The notes: generated by a model not told the origin, from the letters alone. A stretch of 64,000 nt of DNA from Henriciella sp045287255 (GCF_045287255.1 NZ_CP137142.1:2790001-2854000), one strand, 5' to 3'; counted from the first letter of the stretch, positions 42,572-52,161 are shown. Program-made: numbers and translations.

Positions 42572-42605
42572 AATCCTCAGACAAATAAAATCCTCAGACA
42601 AATAA
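42572..42605. repeat. 17-bp perfect tandem duplication
   Basis: AATCCTCAGACAAATAA occurs twice in a row (42572-42588, 42589-42605), just after the glycosylase stop. Confidence 0.9.
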
Positions 42606-42608
42606 GAA

Positions 42609-42636
42609 GAGGCGCTGACCTTGCGATCAGCGCCTC
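42609..42636. terminator. Bidirectional terminator hairpin
   Basis: GAGGCGCTGA (42609-42618) pairs with TCAGCGCCTC (42627-42636) around 8 bases. On the minus strand it runs into TTCTTATTT, on the plus strand into CTTGGTTTC, so it probably ends the minus-strand transcript from lepA and perhaps the glycosylase mRNA. Confidence 0.65.
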
Positions 42637-43064
42637 CTTGGTTTCAATTCCGAATCACAGTAACAAGTTCTTGTGACAGTTCTCATTCGTGATCGGTTTT
42701 GATCCCTCGAAACTTCCCGTTCTGCTTTCGCAGTTTTGTTAAGCTTCAACCGTCCAGTTCGCTTTTCAGCGCTCTTTTTGGTCCTGCGTTTCGGCTCGTT
42801 CTCCGGTCGCAGATACAGTCCCACCTTACTCACCTAGTCTGAGCAAGACAGACGTCGCGTTGCCTATTCCCCTCATCTCCGCCTGATCTTTTGACGCGAC
42901 TGTTTCCAGTCTTTGTCTCGTGATCCGGTTTCGTCCGGGCGCGACGTGCTTCCCGCTGTTTTCCCCGGTGGCTGCCGAGGTCCGCTGCGGACAGGTTCAG
43001 AATGACTCAGATCGAAAAAGAGTCGAGGGACGAATCGAAAATTATGGTTAATAAGGGTTAATTT

Positions 43065-43089
43065 TCCACAGAAACGCGAATTCTGTGGA
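43065..43089. repeat. Inverted pair of DnaA-like sites
   Basis: TCCACAGAA (43065-43073) and TTCTGTGGA (43081-43089) form a perfect 9-bp inverted repeat with a 7-base spacer. Outward, they read TTTTCCACA and, reversed, CTATCCACA, each one mismatch from TTATCCACA. Confidence 0.5.
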
Positions 43090-43134
43090 TAGAATCCGGA
43101 TTTTGTTCCGCTTCCGATCCGAATTTTGATGTTT

Positions 43135-44940
43135 TTAGTCTCCATCCATGCGCAAGGCGGCGACGAAAGCCTCCTGCGGGATCTCGACCTTGCCGAACTG
43201 GCGCATGCGCTGCTTCCCCTTTTTCTGCTTCTCCAGCAGCTTTTTCTTTCGGGTCGCGTCACCACCATAACATTTCGCGGTCACATCCTTGCGCAAGGCA
43301 GAGATGGTTTCGCGGGCAATAATCCGTCCACCAATCGCCGCCTGAACCGGGATTTTAAACATCTGGCGTGGGATCAGGTCTTTCAGGCGCTCGCACATCT
43401 GACGGCCCCGGCTTTCAGCGCGATCACGGTGAACCAGCATAGCCAGAGCATCAACAGGCTCGTCATTGACCAGAATATTCATCTTCACCAGGTTCTCGGC
43501 GCGGTGGCCGATAATCTCATAGTCAAAGCTCGCATAGCCGCGCGAAATCGACTTCAGACGATCATAGAAGTCGAAGACGACCTCGTTGAGCGGCAACTCA
43601 TACTGCACCATGGCGCGATCACCGACATAGGAAAGCTCGGTCTGAATCCCGCGGCGGTCCTGACAGAGTTTCAGGATCGAGCCGAGATACTCATCCGGGG
43701 TGTAGATCGTCGCCTTGATCCAGGGCTCGCGGACCTCAGCCACATTGACGACATCCGGCATATCCGCCGGATTATGCAGTTCAATCTCTGAACCATCCGT
43801 CATCGTCATCTCATAGACCACGCTTGGCGCGGTCGCGATCAGGTCGAGGTCAAACTCGCGGCTGAGGCGTTCTTGAATGATTTCGAGGTGGAGCAGACCG
43901 AGGAAGCCACAGCGGAAACCCATGCCGAGCGCGGCGCTGGTTTCCATTTCCCAAGTGAAGCTCGCATCATTCAGGCGCAGCTTACCCATCGCGGTACGCA
44001 ATTCTTCAAAATCACCTGCATCCATCGGGAACAGGCCACAGAACACAACTGGCTGAACATCCTTATAGCCCGGCAACGCTTCGTCCGTGCCGCCTTTTTC
44101 GGTCGTGATCGTATCCCCGATCGCACAGTCGGCGACTTCTTTGATCGAGGCGACAAAGAAGCCAACCTCACCCGGGCCTAACTCATCAGTATCGGTCGGC
44201 TTGGGCCGGAAAGTGCCAACGCGATCCAGCTCATAGGTCGCGCCGGTCTTCATCATTTTGATTTTCTGCTTCTTGCGCATCACCCCGTCAAAGACGCGGA
44301 CGATAACAACCACGCCCAGATAGGGGTCGTAATAGGCATCAACCAGAGACGCTTTGAGCGGCCTGTCCGTCTCGCCTGTTGGCGGGGCAGGCAGGCGTGT
44401 GACGATGGCTTCGAGCACATCCTCAATGCCAAGGCCGGTTTTGGCAGAGATTTCAACTGCGTCAGACGCATCAAGGCCGATTACGTCTTCAATCTGTTGT
44501 TTTACAGCCGGAACATCAGCGGCTGGAAGGTCAATCTTATTCAGAACTGGGACAATCTCGTGATCCTGTTCAATCGCCTGATAAACATTGGCAAGGGTCT
44601 GGGCCTCAACGCCCTGAGAGGCATCGACGACGAGCAGTGAGCCTTCACAGGCAGCCAGACAGCGGGACACCTCATAGGAGAAGTCAACGTGCCCCGGCGT
44701 ATCCATCAGGTTCAGCGCATAGGTTTCCCCATCGCGGGCCTTATAGTCGAGCCGCACGGTTTGCGCTTTGATGGTAATGCCGCGCTCTTTCTCGATATCC
44801 ATCGAGTCGAGCACCTGATCAGACATTTCACGCTCGGTTAGCGTGCCTGTCTGCTGGATCAGGCGGTCGGCCAGAGTCGATTTCCCGTGGTCAATATGGG
44901 CCACGATTGAGAAATTACGGATCTTATCACGAGGTGTCAT
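43135..44940 (-). CDS. lepA: Elongation factor 4 (LepA)
   Basis: A 601-residue ribosomal GTPase thought to act in initiation or back-translocation. G1 is AHIDHGKSTLADRL near residue 15, G3 DTPGHVDF, G4 NKIDLP; the LepA-specific C-terminal domain includes RDRAESRGRQMCERLKDLIPRQMF and ends GKVEIPQEAFVAALRMDGD. Start ATG at 44940. Normal length. Confidence 0.97.
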   Translation of the reverse strand: MTPRDKIRNFSIVAHIDHGKSTLADRLIQQTGTLTEREMSDQVLDSMDIEKERGITIKAQTVRLDYKARDGETYALNLMDTPGHVDFSYEVSRCLAACEGSLLVVDASQGVEAQTLANVYQAIEQDHEIVPVLNKIDLPAADVPAVKQQIEDVIGLDASDAVEISAKTGLGIEDVLEAIVTRLPAPPTGETDRPLKASLVDAYYDPYLGVVVIVRVFDGVMRKKQKIKMMKTGATYELDRVGTFRPKPTDTDELGPGEVGFFVASIKEVADCAIGDTITTEKGGTDEALPGYKDVQPVVFCGLFPMDAGDFEELRTAMGKLRLNDASFTWEMETSAALGMGFRCGFLGLLHLEIIQERLSREFDLDLIATAPSVVYEMTMTDGSEIELHNPADMPDVVNVAEVREPWIKATIYTPDEYLGSILKLCQDRRGIQTELSYVGDRAMVQYELPLNEVVFDFYDRLKSISRGYASFDYEIIGHRAENLVKMNILVNDEPVDALAMLVHRDRAESRGRQMCERLKDLIPRQMFKIPVQAAIGGRIIARETISALRKDVTAKCYGGDATRKKKLLEKQKKGKQRMRQFGKVEIPQEAFVAALRMDGD

Positions 44941-45039
44941 ACAGGGGCATATAGCGAGGTCGGAAGCCGCCGCCTAGCAGATTGTGCTGCAACGCCGTAT
45001 AGCGGGTGAAACATCACCATCGTGATGAGGAGGCGTGCC

Positions 45040-45504
45040 ATGTTCAGGCTGTATAAACGCGATGAGAGCGGGCGGGTCATCGCCTATCATGAGGCCTGGG
45101 CTGAACCGCGCCGCCGCCGCATTGTCGAGCACTGGGGTGCCTTGGGGGATGCCGGGCAAACGGAGGTCCATCGTATCTGGTTCTTCCGCTCTCTGGAGCA
45201 GCAGTTTGAAGCGATTCTGGGACCAGCCCGCGATATTGGTTTCGAGGTCTTGGAGCCGGGGGACTATCAAACCCTGACCGTGGCCTATCCCGATGAAGCC
45301 GATTTCGATAGCGACGCTGCAGCAGACCGGATCAATGAAATCCTTGGCTGGACGGGGCTTGGCTATTGCGAAGATGATGATGACGAGAGCGATGAAATCA
45401 TCATCACATGCCGGATCGTTGACTATGGCATGGCCAAAGAGGCCTTGATTGAGGCTTTGTCGGACTCTGAATTTGCAGGCTATACGCGTCTGGCTCAGGA
45501 TTAA
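45040..45504 (+). CDS. Hypothetical protein with WGR-like N-terminus
   Basis: A 154-residue acidic protein. The first 45 residues (FRLYKRDESGRVIAYHEAWAEPRRRRIVEHWGALGDAGQT) resemble a WGR domain; a very acidic stretch (CEDDDDESDEI) lies near residue 117. ATG at 45040 follows GAGGAGG; upstream starts are less likely. Function unknown. Confidence 0.72.
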   Translation: MFRLYKRDESGRVIAYHEAWAEPRRRRIVEHWGALGDAGQTEVHRIWFFRSLEQQFEAILGPARDIGFEVLEPGDYQTLTVAYPDEADFDSDAAADRINEILGWTGLGYCEDDDDESDEIIITCRIVDYGMAKEALIEALSDSEFAGYTRLAQD

Positions 45505-45609
45505 GTCATGCGCCTGTCATTGGATAGTATGGGCGCTTAGGGACCTCCATTACCTATTCTTACACAAGTTGAGCTTTGCGCCGCGTCTGATCTGTCGTAA
45601 TCAGCGCCA

Positions 45610-46722
45610 ATGGCCGACACCAACACACTCATCGATAATACGCCTGACAAGCAGGTTGGGATTACACCTGAAGGCTGGCTGACCGATAGCTGGTATCTGG
45701 GTGCGGCTTCGGCTGAGATAAAACCTGGCGCGCAGATCCGCCGGATCATGCTGGGTCAACCCTTGGTGATTGGCCGGAATGCTGCTGGTAAAGCCTTTGC
45801 CTTGCGCGATGTCTGTCCGCATCGCCTTGTACCCCTGAGTGCAGGCCGACAAGTGGAGACAGATGGGGAAACCACGCTGGAGTGCCCTTATCATGGCTGG
45901 CGTTTCGGGATGGATGGGGTGTGTAAACTGATGCCTAGCCTGACCGGGGATGAGCCCTATGATCCGAGCCGGGTGAAAGTGCGCCACTATCCTGTTCATG
46001 AGGCCAATGGCGCAATTTTCGTATTCATCGCGGATAATCCGCGCTTTGAGGGCGAGCCAGATGTACCGCCGCCCGATTTCGGGCCGCTGCCTGAAAAGCC
46101 CAAATTCGTCATTGAAGATACATTCAATGCGCACATGGATGATGCGGTTGTTGGCCTGATGGACCCGGCGCACGTGCCTTTTGTGCATAATCAATGGTGG
46201 TGGCGACCACCTTCTGTTGGCCTGAAACTGAAAGAAAAGCCTTTCGTGCCAGCTGAGCGGGGTTGGGCGATTGATCGCCACGCCCCAAGCTCAAACTCAA
46301 AGCTTTACCGCTGGGTCTTCGGCGACAATGTCGAGACAGAAATCCGATTCCAGCTTCCCGGCTTTCGCTGGGAGATCATTTCCAATGGCCGGGCGCGTTT
46401 TCTGACCCTGACTTGCCTGACGCCTGAAGCGCCAAAACTAACCCGGATCACTCAGTTTACATGGTGGACGGGGGCGCCCCTGCTGAATCTCGCCATTCCG
46501 GTTGCCAAGCCCATGGCGCGCAAATTCCTGCGTCAGGATGGGGATATGGTCGATCTGCAAAACCTTGGCATGGAGCACCAGAAGTCGATGCTTTGGATTG
46601 ATGACATCGATATTCAGGCCAAGTGGTACCAGATGCTCAAAAAGGAATGGGCCGCCAGTCGAGCAGATGGCCGCCCCTTCGAGAACAAGGTGAAGGCTAA
46701 AACCCTGAAGTGGCGGAGCTAG
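45610..46722 (+). CDS. Rieske-type ring-hydroxylating oxygenase alpha subunit
   Basis: A 370-residue oxygenase. The Rieske [2Fe-2S] ligands are in CPHRLVPLS and CPYHGW (about residues 68-98); the catalytic iron site is in FNAHMDDAVVGLMDPAHVPFVHN with histidines and an acidic residue. It resembles vanillate/PAO-type aromatic oxygenases. No reductase gene is next to it. Substrate unknown. Confidence 0.88.
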   Translation: MADTNTLIDNTPDKQVGITPEGWLTDSWYLGAASAEIKPGAQIRRIMLGQPLVIGRNAAGKAFALRDVCPHRLVPLSAGRQVETDGETTLECPYHGWRFGMDGVCKLMPSLTGDEPYDPSRVKVRHYPVHEANGAIFVFIADNPRFEGEPDVPPPDFGPLPEKPKFVIEDTFNAHMDDAVVGLMDPAHVPFVHNQWWWRPPSVGLKLKEKPFVPAERGWAIDRHAPSSNSKLYRWVFGDNVETEIRFQLPGFRWEIISNGRARFLTLTCLTPEAPKLTRITQFTWWTGAPLLNLAIPVAKPMARKFLRQDGDMVDLQNLGMEHQKSMLWIDDIDIQAKWYQMLKKEWAASRADGRPFENKVKAKTLKWRS

Positions 46723-46972
46723 TTCACCTCTCAGGGATTGTTGTCTCAACTTCGGATCATCCGACATCTCCTAGGCCGCATGCCGAAGATCAGAGCAAAG
46801 CCAATGGCGAAGAACCAGCGGAGGAAGCCAAACCCTTTATTGAAGCTCGGGCGTAGCTTGTTCTCGCCATTGCGCTGGAGATTGGCTTCAACTCACGTTC
46901 GAGCGTAAAACGGGGCTAACCCTCAATGTTTTTCGGGCTGGCCGCGAAAAGATGGATCAATAAAGCGATTGC

Positions 46973-47851
46973 CTATCGCGTTGGGACCGGAGCGTCGCCG
47001 CGATAATCATAGAAGCCGCGGCCAACTTTGCGTCCGACCCAGCCGGCCTCGACATATTTCACGAGCAGTGGGCATGGGCGATACTTGGTATCGGCAAGGC
47101 CATCATGGAGCACTTGCATAATCGACAGGCAGGTATCGAGACCAATGAAATCGGCCAGCGTGAGTGGCCCCATCGGATGGTTCGCGCCCAGCTTCATCGC
47201 TGTATCAATGCTTTCAACTGTTCCAACACCCTCATACAGGGCATAGACGGCCTCATTGATCATCGGGACCAGAATACGGTTCACGATAAAGGCCGGATAA
47301 TCTTCAGCATTGGTCGTGGTTTTGCCCAGGCGGCTGGAGAATTCCAGCGCCATGTCATAGGTTTCCTGATCAGTGGCGAGACCGCGAATGATTTCCATTA
47401 GCTTCATCAGCGGCACCGGGTTCATGAAGTGCAGGCCGATGAATTTTTCCGGGCGATCAGTTGTGGACGCGAGTCGGGTCACCGAAATGGAACTGGTATT
47501 GGTCGCCAGATAAGTGCGCTCCGGGACAACATTACAAAGCGCGGAAAAGATCTTTTCCTTGATCTCACGCTGCTCGGTCGCGGCTTCAATGGCAAGATCG
47601 GCTTCGGCAAACGGGCTCAGGCTGGTCGCCGTTTTGATACGGCCGAGCGCTGTTTGCATATCCTCATGCGTGATCAGTTCCCGTGAAACCTGGCGCACCA
47701 TGTTTTTTTCGATGGTCGCAACCCCCTTCTCCAGGGCCTCTTGCGAAATATCATTTAGAAGTACGTCATACCCGGCCAGCGCACAAACATGTGCGATACC
47801 GTTTCCCATTTGCCCTGCGCCCACCACACCGATTGTTTTGATGCTTGTCAT
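46973..47851 (-). CDS. hbd: 3-hydroxybutyryl-CoA dehydrogenase
   Basis: A 292-residue NAD enzyme of fatty acid, polyhydroxybutyrate or butyrate metabolism. The Rossmann motif GVVGAGQMGNGIAHV is at about 7-21; ATNTSSISV, GLHFMNPVPLMKL (catalytic His) and NRILVPMINEA are diagnostic. ATG at 47851 follows GGAGG; an upstream in-frame start is rejected. It lies 125 bp after metK. Confidence 0.93.
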   Translation of the reverse strand: MTSIKTIGVVGAGQMGNGIAHVCALAGYDVLLNDISQEALEKGVATIEKNMVRQVSRELITHEDMQTALGRIKTATSLSPFAEADLAIEAATEQREIKEKIFSALCNVVPERTYLATNTSSISVTRLASTTDRPEKFIGLHFMNPVPLMKLMEIIRGLATDQETYDMALEFSSRLGKTTTNAEDYPAFIVNRILVPMINEAVYALYEGVGTVESIDTAMKLGANHPMGPLTLADFIGLDTCLSIMQVLHDGLADTKYRPCPLLVKYVEAGWVGRKVGRGFYDYRGDAPVPTR

Positions 47852-47976
47852 TTGGGCCTCCTGGACCACGTCTTTACTCTATCGCCATAGCTTGCTTGTG
47901 CACCGCGGCAAAGCAAGCCCTGACTTTGGTGTATCTTTTGTCTGCGCGTATGTGTCGCGGACTTGCAACAGATAGT

Positions 47977-49170
47977 TTAGCCCATCGCAGACCTGATTTC
48001 ATCGGCCAGGTCAAGACGTTCCCAGCTGAAACCGCCATCGGCTTCTGGCGTACGCCCAAAATGACCATAAGCGGCGGTGCGGGCATAGATTGGGCGATTA
48101 AGGCCAAGCTTGGTGCGAATTCCACGTGGGCTAAGGTCCATAACCTGCATAAGGACCTGTTCCAGTTTACGTTCGTCAGTGCCGCCGGTGTCATGCAAGT
48201 TTACATTGATAGATAAGGGCCGAGCAACGCCAATGGCATAGCTTACCTGTAGAGTGCAGCGCTCGGCTAGGCCTGCAGCAATCACATTCTTAGCGAGATA
48301 GCGGCAGGCATAAGCGGCGGACCGATCAACTTTAGTTGGGTCTTTCCCGCTGAAGGCCCCGCCGCCATGTGGGGCAGCGCCACCATAAGTATCAACGATG
48401 ATTTTACGCCCCGTCAGACCTGCATCGCCATCCGGGCCACCAATCACGAATTTTCCTGTTGGATTGACGTAAAACTTGTCTTCGCTTGGAAACCACCCCT
48501 CTGGTAGAACATCCTTAACGACTGGGCGCACCAGTTCGCGAATATGTTCGGCGCTTAGGCCATCTGTATGCTGCGTCGAAACAACCACCGTGTCGACATC
48601 CACCGGCTTGCCATTGGAATAGCGCAGCGTAACCTGGCTTTTGGCATCCGGCAGAAACTCGGGGCGCTGACCCGAGTGCCGCAGGTCGGCCATGCGCTTC
48701 AGGATCTGGTGTGCATAGACCAGCGTGGCCGGCATAAGTTCCGGGGTTTCAGCGCTGGCATAGCCAAACATGATCCCCTGATCGCCAGCTCCTTCCTCAA
48801 CATAGGTTCCGGTTCCGGCATCAACGCCGGCAGCAATGTCAGCGGATTGTTCATGTAGCCAGTTATCGAGGTTGAGATTTTGCCAGTGAAAGCCATCCTG
48901 CTCATAGCCGATCGACTTTACTGCATCGCGGACAGTTGTCTCAATCTGGTCGACCGGGATGTTGGGTCCACGCATCTCGCCGAGCAAAGCCACGCGATTG
49001 GTTGTGGTTGCCGTTTCACAGGCTGCACGAACTTGTGCGACATCAAATCCAGAAGCTTCCGCCTCGCGAAAATACAGATCGACAATCTCATCAGAGATGC
49101 GGTCGCAGACCTTGTCCGGATGGCCTTCGGAAACGCTCTCGCTTGTAAACAGAAAATCAGACGGCGTCAC
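47977..49170 (-). CDS. metK: S-adenosylmethionine synthetase
   Basis: A 397-residue enzyme making SAM from methionine and ATP. It starts TPSDFLFTSESVSEGHPDKVCDRISDEIVD, with GAGDQGIMFGYA and GGAAPHGGGAFSGKDPTKVDRSAAY as family signatures. GTG at 49170 is placed seven bases after GGAGG; an ATG at 49194 would put that site inside the gene. The 66-bp leader from the xre gene contains a CAAC/GTTG hairpin but no riboswitch I can name. Confidence 0.95.
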   Translation of the reverse strand: MTPSDFLFTSESVSEGHPDKVCDRISDEIVDLYFREAEASGFDVAQVRAACETATTTNRVALLGEMRGPNIPVDQIETTVRDAVKSIGYEQDGFHWQNLNLDNWLHEQSADIAAGVDAGTGTYVEEGAGDQGIMFGYASAETPELMPATLVYAHQILKRMADLRHSGQRPEFLPDAKSQVTLRYSNGKPVDVDTVVVSTQHTDGLSAEHIRELVRPVVKDVLPEGWFPSEDKFYVNPTGKFVIGGPDGDAGLTGRKIIVDTYGGAAPHGGGAFSGKDPTKVDRSAAYACRYLAKNVIAAGLAERCTLQVSYAIGVARPLSINVNLHDTGGTDERKLEQVLMQVMDLSPRGIRTKLGLNRPIYARTAAYGHFGRTPEADGGFSWERLDLADEIRSAMG

Positions 49171-49236
49171 AAGCGCACCTCCTTCATAAATCAACTCATA
49201 GGGGTTGTAGACCGGTGAGGCTTATCGCAAAGAGCT

Positions 49237-49656
49237 TTAACTGTCTGTGCCTTTTTGAGCACTCGCTGCCGCCGCCTGAATCGTCGCCAAAAGCGTCTTG
49301 CGCAGATCTGCATCGCCGATCTTTTGAAAGGCTGAAACCAGTTCAATCGCTTCCATATCCATGACAGGAAGAATGGGCGGGGCCTCAGATTCTGCAACGG
49401 CCATTGACGGCCCTTCGAGCATCTCGCTTACACCCTCAAAGAAGTAAGTGATTGGGACACCCAGCACACTGGCCATATTGAACAAACGGCCAGCGGAAAC
49501 CCGGTTCACGCCCTTCTCGTATTTCTGAACCTGCTGGAAGGTCAGGCCCAGCTTTTCGCCAAGCTGCTCTTGAGTGAGTTTCAGATCACGGCGGCGCAAG
49601 CGCATCCGCATACCGACAATACGGTCAACATCATTAGGGAGTTTATTCTCGGACAT
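49237..49656 (-). CDS. XRE-family regulator (PraR/PhrR-like)
   Basis: A 139-residue DNA-binding protein. The helix-turn-helix (MRLRRRDLKLTQEQLGEKLGLTFQQVQKYEKGVNRVSAGRLFNMASVLGVPITYFF) covers about residues 16-72. This family is found between lnt and metK in many alphaproteobacteria, and its rhizobial members regulate stress or attachment genes. It ends in an Ala-rich helix. Confidence 0.87.
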   Translation of the reverse strand: MSENKLPNDVDRIVGMRMRLRRRDLKLTQEQLGEKLGLTFQQVQKYEKGVNRVSAGRLFNMASVLGVPITYFFEGVSEMLEGPSMAVAESEAPPILPVMDMEAIELVSAFQKIGDADLRKTLLATIQAAAASAQKGTDS

Positions 49657-49693
49657 AAGGTACGTTTACGGTTCAATCAGAAGTTAGGTGTGC

Positions 49694-51331
49694 TTAACGA
49701 CGCCAGCAGGCAAACGCAAGAATGAGGCAGACAACGAGCGATAACCAATAAAATGTGCCACCAAAGCGTTGATACGGGGTGCGGTCCAGTTTTGCAGGAA
49801 GGGCTGTACGGACAACGGAAGAGCGCCAACCCGCCGGATCACCGGCCACCGGGTTCCCTCTTGCCAGTTCACGCCCATAACCATCAATCATGGCTGTTGT
49901 CCCTCGCGTGGCGACGCGGGCCATTGGCAGGCCGGATTCGATCGCGCGATAGCGGTTTTGATTATAGTGCTGGGCAGGGCCCATACCGCCGCCAAACCAG
50001 GCATCATTAGAAACAACGACAATCCATTCGGCATTTTCCGGGCGTGGGTCTGCCTTTCGCAGCATTTCCGGGAACAGTCCTTCATAGCAAATGAGCGGAA
50101 TGAAAGCCGGTAGGGTTTCCGGATATAGAACAGTCGGCCCAGCACCAGGGGTGAAACCACTGCGTGCCATGCGCTGGATGGCGGAGGGCAGGATACCGGA
50201 AATGCTTTCGCCGAACGGGACAATGCGAGTTGCTGCCAGCTCACCAAAGGGTACTAGACGGTGTTTGTCATAGAGGGCCACAAGCTCTGTGCTGAGGGCC
50301 CCGGTCTGGAAGACGGCTACACTATTATAGTAATTGGCCGCGCCGCTGGTCGTGGACACACGCGGGGTTCCTGTGATCAGAGTTCGGGGACCCAGGAAAC
50401 CGGAGATCTGATCCAGCGCCACAGTGTCCTGCAGCAGATAGCTTGGCAGCGCGCCCTCCGGCCAGATCAGGATATCGCCGGGTTCGCTCGGGATTTCACG
50501 TAGGAATTCGGAATAGCGGGCAAGGACTTGCTGAGGGTTTTCAAACTTTTCAGCCTGTGGGACACCAGCATCGATCAGGATCACGCTGCGTTCCGTCAGT
50601 TCGGTATCAGTGGCCAGCCGCTGTGACCCCCAGGCCCAGCCAAAGGCTAGCAGCGCGATGGCAAGAACACTTGGCACCGCCCGAAGCAGAACCCCTTTCT
50701 GCGCGCGCGTATCTACGAGTGTGGCGGGCGCGGCCATGATGAGCAGTGTGACAAGCGTGAGCCAATAAACCCCGCCCAGTGAGGCAGCCTGTGACAGTGG
50801 CGCGCCCGGTGTCCAGGTCGTCCCGGCAAGATTCCAGGGAAAACCACCAAACAGATGTCCACGCGCCAGTTCGGCCAGCCCCATGAACAAGGCAAAGATA
50901 AACACGCGGGATGGGGAGGAAGACCAGAAAGCCCCGCCAAGGGCGCAGGCCGCGCCCCAGATCAGCGCCATGCCACCTGGCAAGGCAATCAGCGGCATCC
51001 AGAGGAATATCGCGTGGCGTTCAGGTTCAACCAGAAACGGTTGTGCCGTCCAGTACATGCCAACCAAAAAGAAACCAAACCCAAAGGCCCAACCACGGGC
51101 AAACATGGATCGTCCCCAACGCTTGTGGCCGCGCGCGCCATCCAGCATCCAGACCAAGCCAATGAATGCTATCGCGAGCGTTGGTGACAGGTGAAATGGT
51201 GCAAAGCCGAGTGCAGCAAAAGCGCCAAGCAGGGCTGCGAACAACATCCCGGTCAGGCCACCGGTTCGGGCCACCGCCTCATACAGGCTGGTGAGCGGGC
51301 CAAATCCGTGACTGATCCTGGCTTCGCTCAT
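49694..51331 (-). CDS. lnt: Apolipoprotein N-acyltransferase
   Basis: A 545-residue inner-membrane enzyme that adds the third acyl chain to lipoproteins. About eight hydrophobic helices are followed by a nitrilase-like domain with Glu in IWPEGALPSY, Lys in YDKHRLVPFGE and nucleophile Cys in CYEGLFPE. It overlaps the upstream corC-like gene by 4 nt. It would mature the lipoproteins encoded at 23780 and 35898. Confidence 0.95.
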   Translation of the reverse strand: MSEARISHGFGPLTSLYEAVARTGGLTGMLFAALLGAFAALGFAPFHLSPTLAIAFIGLVWMLDGARGHKRWGRSMFARGWAFGFGFFLVGMYWTAQPFLVEPERHAIFLWMPLIALPGGMALIWGAACALGGAFWSSSPSRVFIFALFMGLAELARGHLFGGFPWNLAGTTWTPGAPLSQAASLGGVYWLTLVTLLIMAAPATLVDTRAQKGVLLRAVPSVLAIALLAFGWAWGSQRLATDTELTERSVILIDAGVPQAEKFENPQQVLARYSEFLREIPSEPGDILIWPEGALPSYLLQDTVALDQISGFLGPRTLITGTPRVSTTSGAANYYNSVAVFQTGALSTELVALYDKHRLVPFGELAATRIVPFGESISGILPSAIQRMARSGFTPGAGPTVLYPETLPAFIPLICYEGLFPEMLRKADPRPENAEWIVVVSNDAWFGGGMGPAQHYNQNRYRAIESGLPMARVATRGTTAMIDGYGRELARGNPVAGDPAGWRSSVVRTALPAKLDRTPYQRFGGTFYWLSLVVCLILAFACWRR

Positions 51332-52161
51332 GACGCCGTCTCCGGCGTGACGGGTTTGCTGCGCACAATAAGGCGCTGAATCTTACGGGAATCAGCTTCC
51401 AGAATTTCGATATCTGCCCCGGACGGATGGCGCAGCACTTCACTGCGCAAGGGTATCCGCCCAGCAAGGGCAAAGGCCACGCCGCCGAGCGTGTCGACCT
51501 CATGATCTTCAATCGCAAGGTCAAGCTGTGTCTCTTCCTTGAAGTCATCAACTTCCATGCGGGCGTCGACTTCCCAGGCAAGGCGCCCACGGCGGACCAG
51601 CATGGCGATATCCTCATCATGCTCGTCTTCGATATCGCCAACGATCTCTTCAACCAGATCTTCGAGGCTGACCAGACCATCTGTGCCCCCATATTCATCC
51701 ACGACAAGCGCGAGATGAATGCGCGTACTCTGCATCTTCAACAGCAAGTCCTGCAGAGACATGCTGGGCGGTACGAACAGGATATCTCGATGCAGACGCT
51801 TCAGTGGCGCGTTCTCACCGTCTGAGGCCGTTTCATTACTCTGCCGGGCAATGTCCCCAACGACGTCCTTGATATGGATCAGGCCAACCGGATCATCGAG
51901 TGTCTCGCGATAGACCGGCAGGCGTGAGTGGGCCTCATCTGCCAGAATTTTAAGAAGCTCATCAAACGGGGTTTCGATGTCCACGGCGACGATCTCAGCT
52001 CGTGGGATCATCACATCGGAGACCTTCAGGCTCTGAAACTCTGCCACCCGCAAACGCATTTCGCGCTGCTCGGCGGTGGCGGGTTGTTGATCCGCAGGTT
52101 CGGAAGGATTTTTTGGCTTGCGCCGGAAAAGGCCAAAGAGGCCGCGGGAATCATCTGACAT
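51328..52161 (-). CDS. CBS-domain protein, CorC/HlyC family
   Basis: A 277-residue cytosolic protein with two CBS domains (VSDVMIPRAEIVAVDIETPF; HRDILFVPPSMSLQDLLLKMQ) and a CorC/HlyC C-terminal domain. Members have been linked to Mg2+/Co2+ efflux. Conserved neighbour of ybeY and lnt in many proteobacteria. Confidence 0.92.
   Translation of the reverse strand: MSDDSRGLFGLFRRKPKNPSEPADQQPATAEQREMRLRVAEFQSLKVSDVMIPRAEIVAVDIETPFDELLKILADEAHSRLPVYRETLDDPVGLIHIKDVVGDIARQSNETASDGENAPLKRLHRDILFVPPSMSLQDLLLKMQSTRIHLALVVDEYGGTDGLVSLEDLVEEIVGDIEDEHDEDIAMLVRRGRLAWEVDARMEVDDFKEETQLDLAIEDHEVDTLGGVAFALAGRIPLRSEVLRHPSGADIEILEADSRKIQRLIVRSKPVTPETAS

Larger units (their letters stand above)
42562..43134. other. 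573-bp gene-poor convergent gap
   Basis: Between the glycosylase and the 3' end of lepA I see no convincing gene. The minus strand is purine-rich and holds a series of short hairpins, such as GACTGGAAACAGTC (GAAA loop) and GTCCGCAGCGGAC, then the terminator at 42609-42636. A 68-codon very basic frame (42833-42627, GTG start) lacks a ribosome-binding site. The region could encode a structured RNA of the lepA strand. It also holds a DnaA-like inverted pair (43065-43089). Confidence 0.5.

Noticed and set aside
42627..42833. 68-codon very basic minus-strand frame
   Set aside because: GTG start without a ribosome-binding site, strongly Lys/Arg-biased, and ending at the terminator; more likely a by-product of purine-rich sequence, perhaps an RNA.
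43048..43061. TTAA...TTAA pair resembling a CtrA box
   Set aside because: The spacer is six bases, not seven, and no promoter is expected between convergent genes.
46740..46900. Possible gene remnant on the minus strand (hydrophobic stretch FGFLRWFFAIGFALIFGM)
   Set aside because: No start codon, stops close by, no recognisable family; too little to call a pseudogene.
49171..49236. Known SAM riboswitch before metK
   Set aside because: I could not match SAM-II or SAM/SAH consensus features; kept only as a low-interest leader observation.
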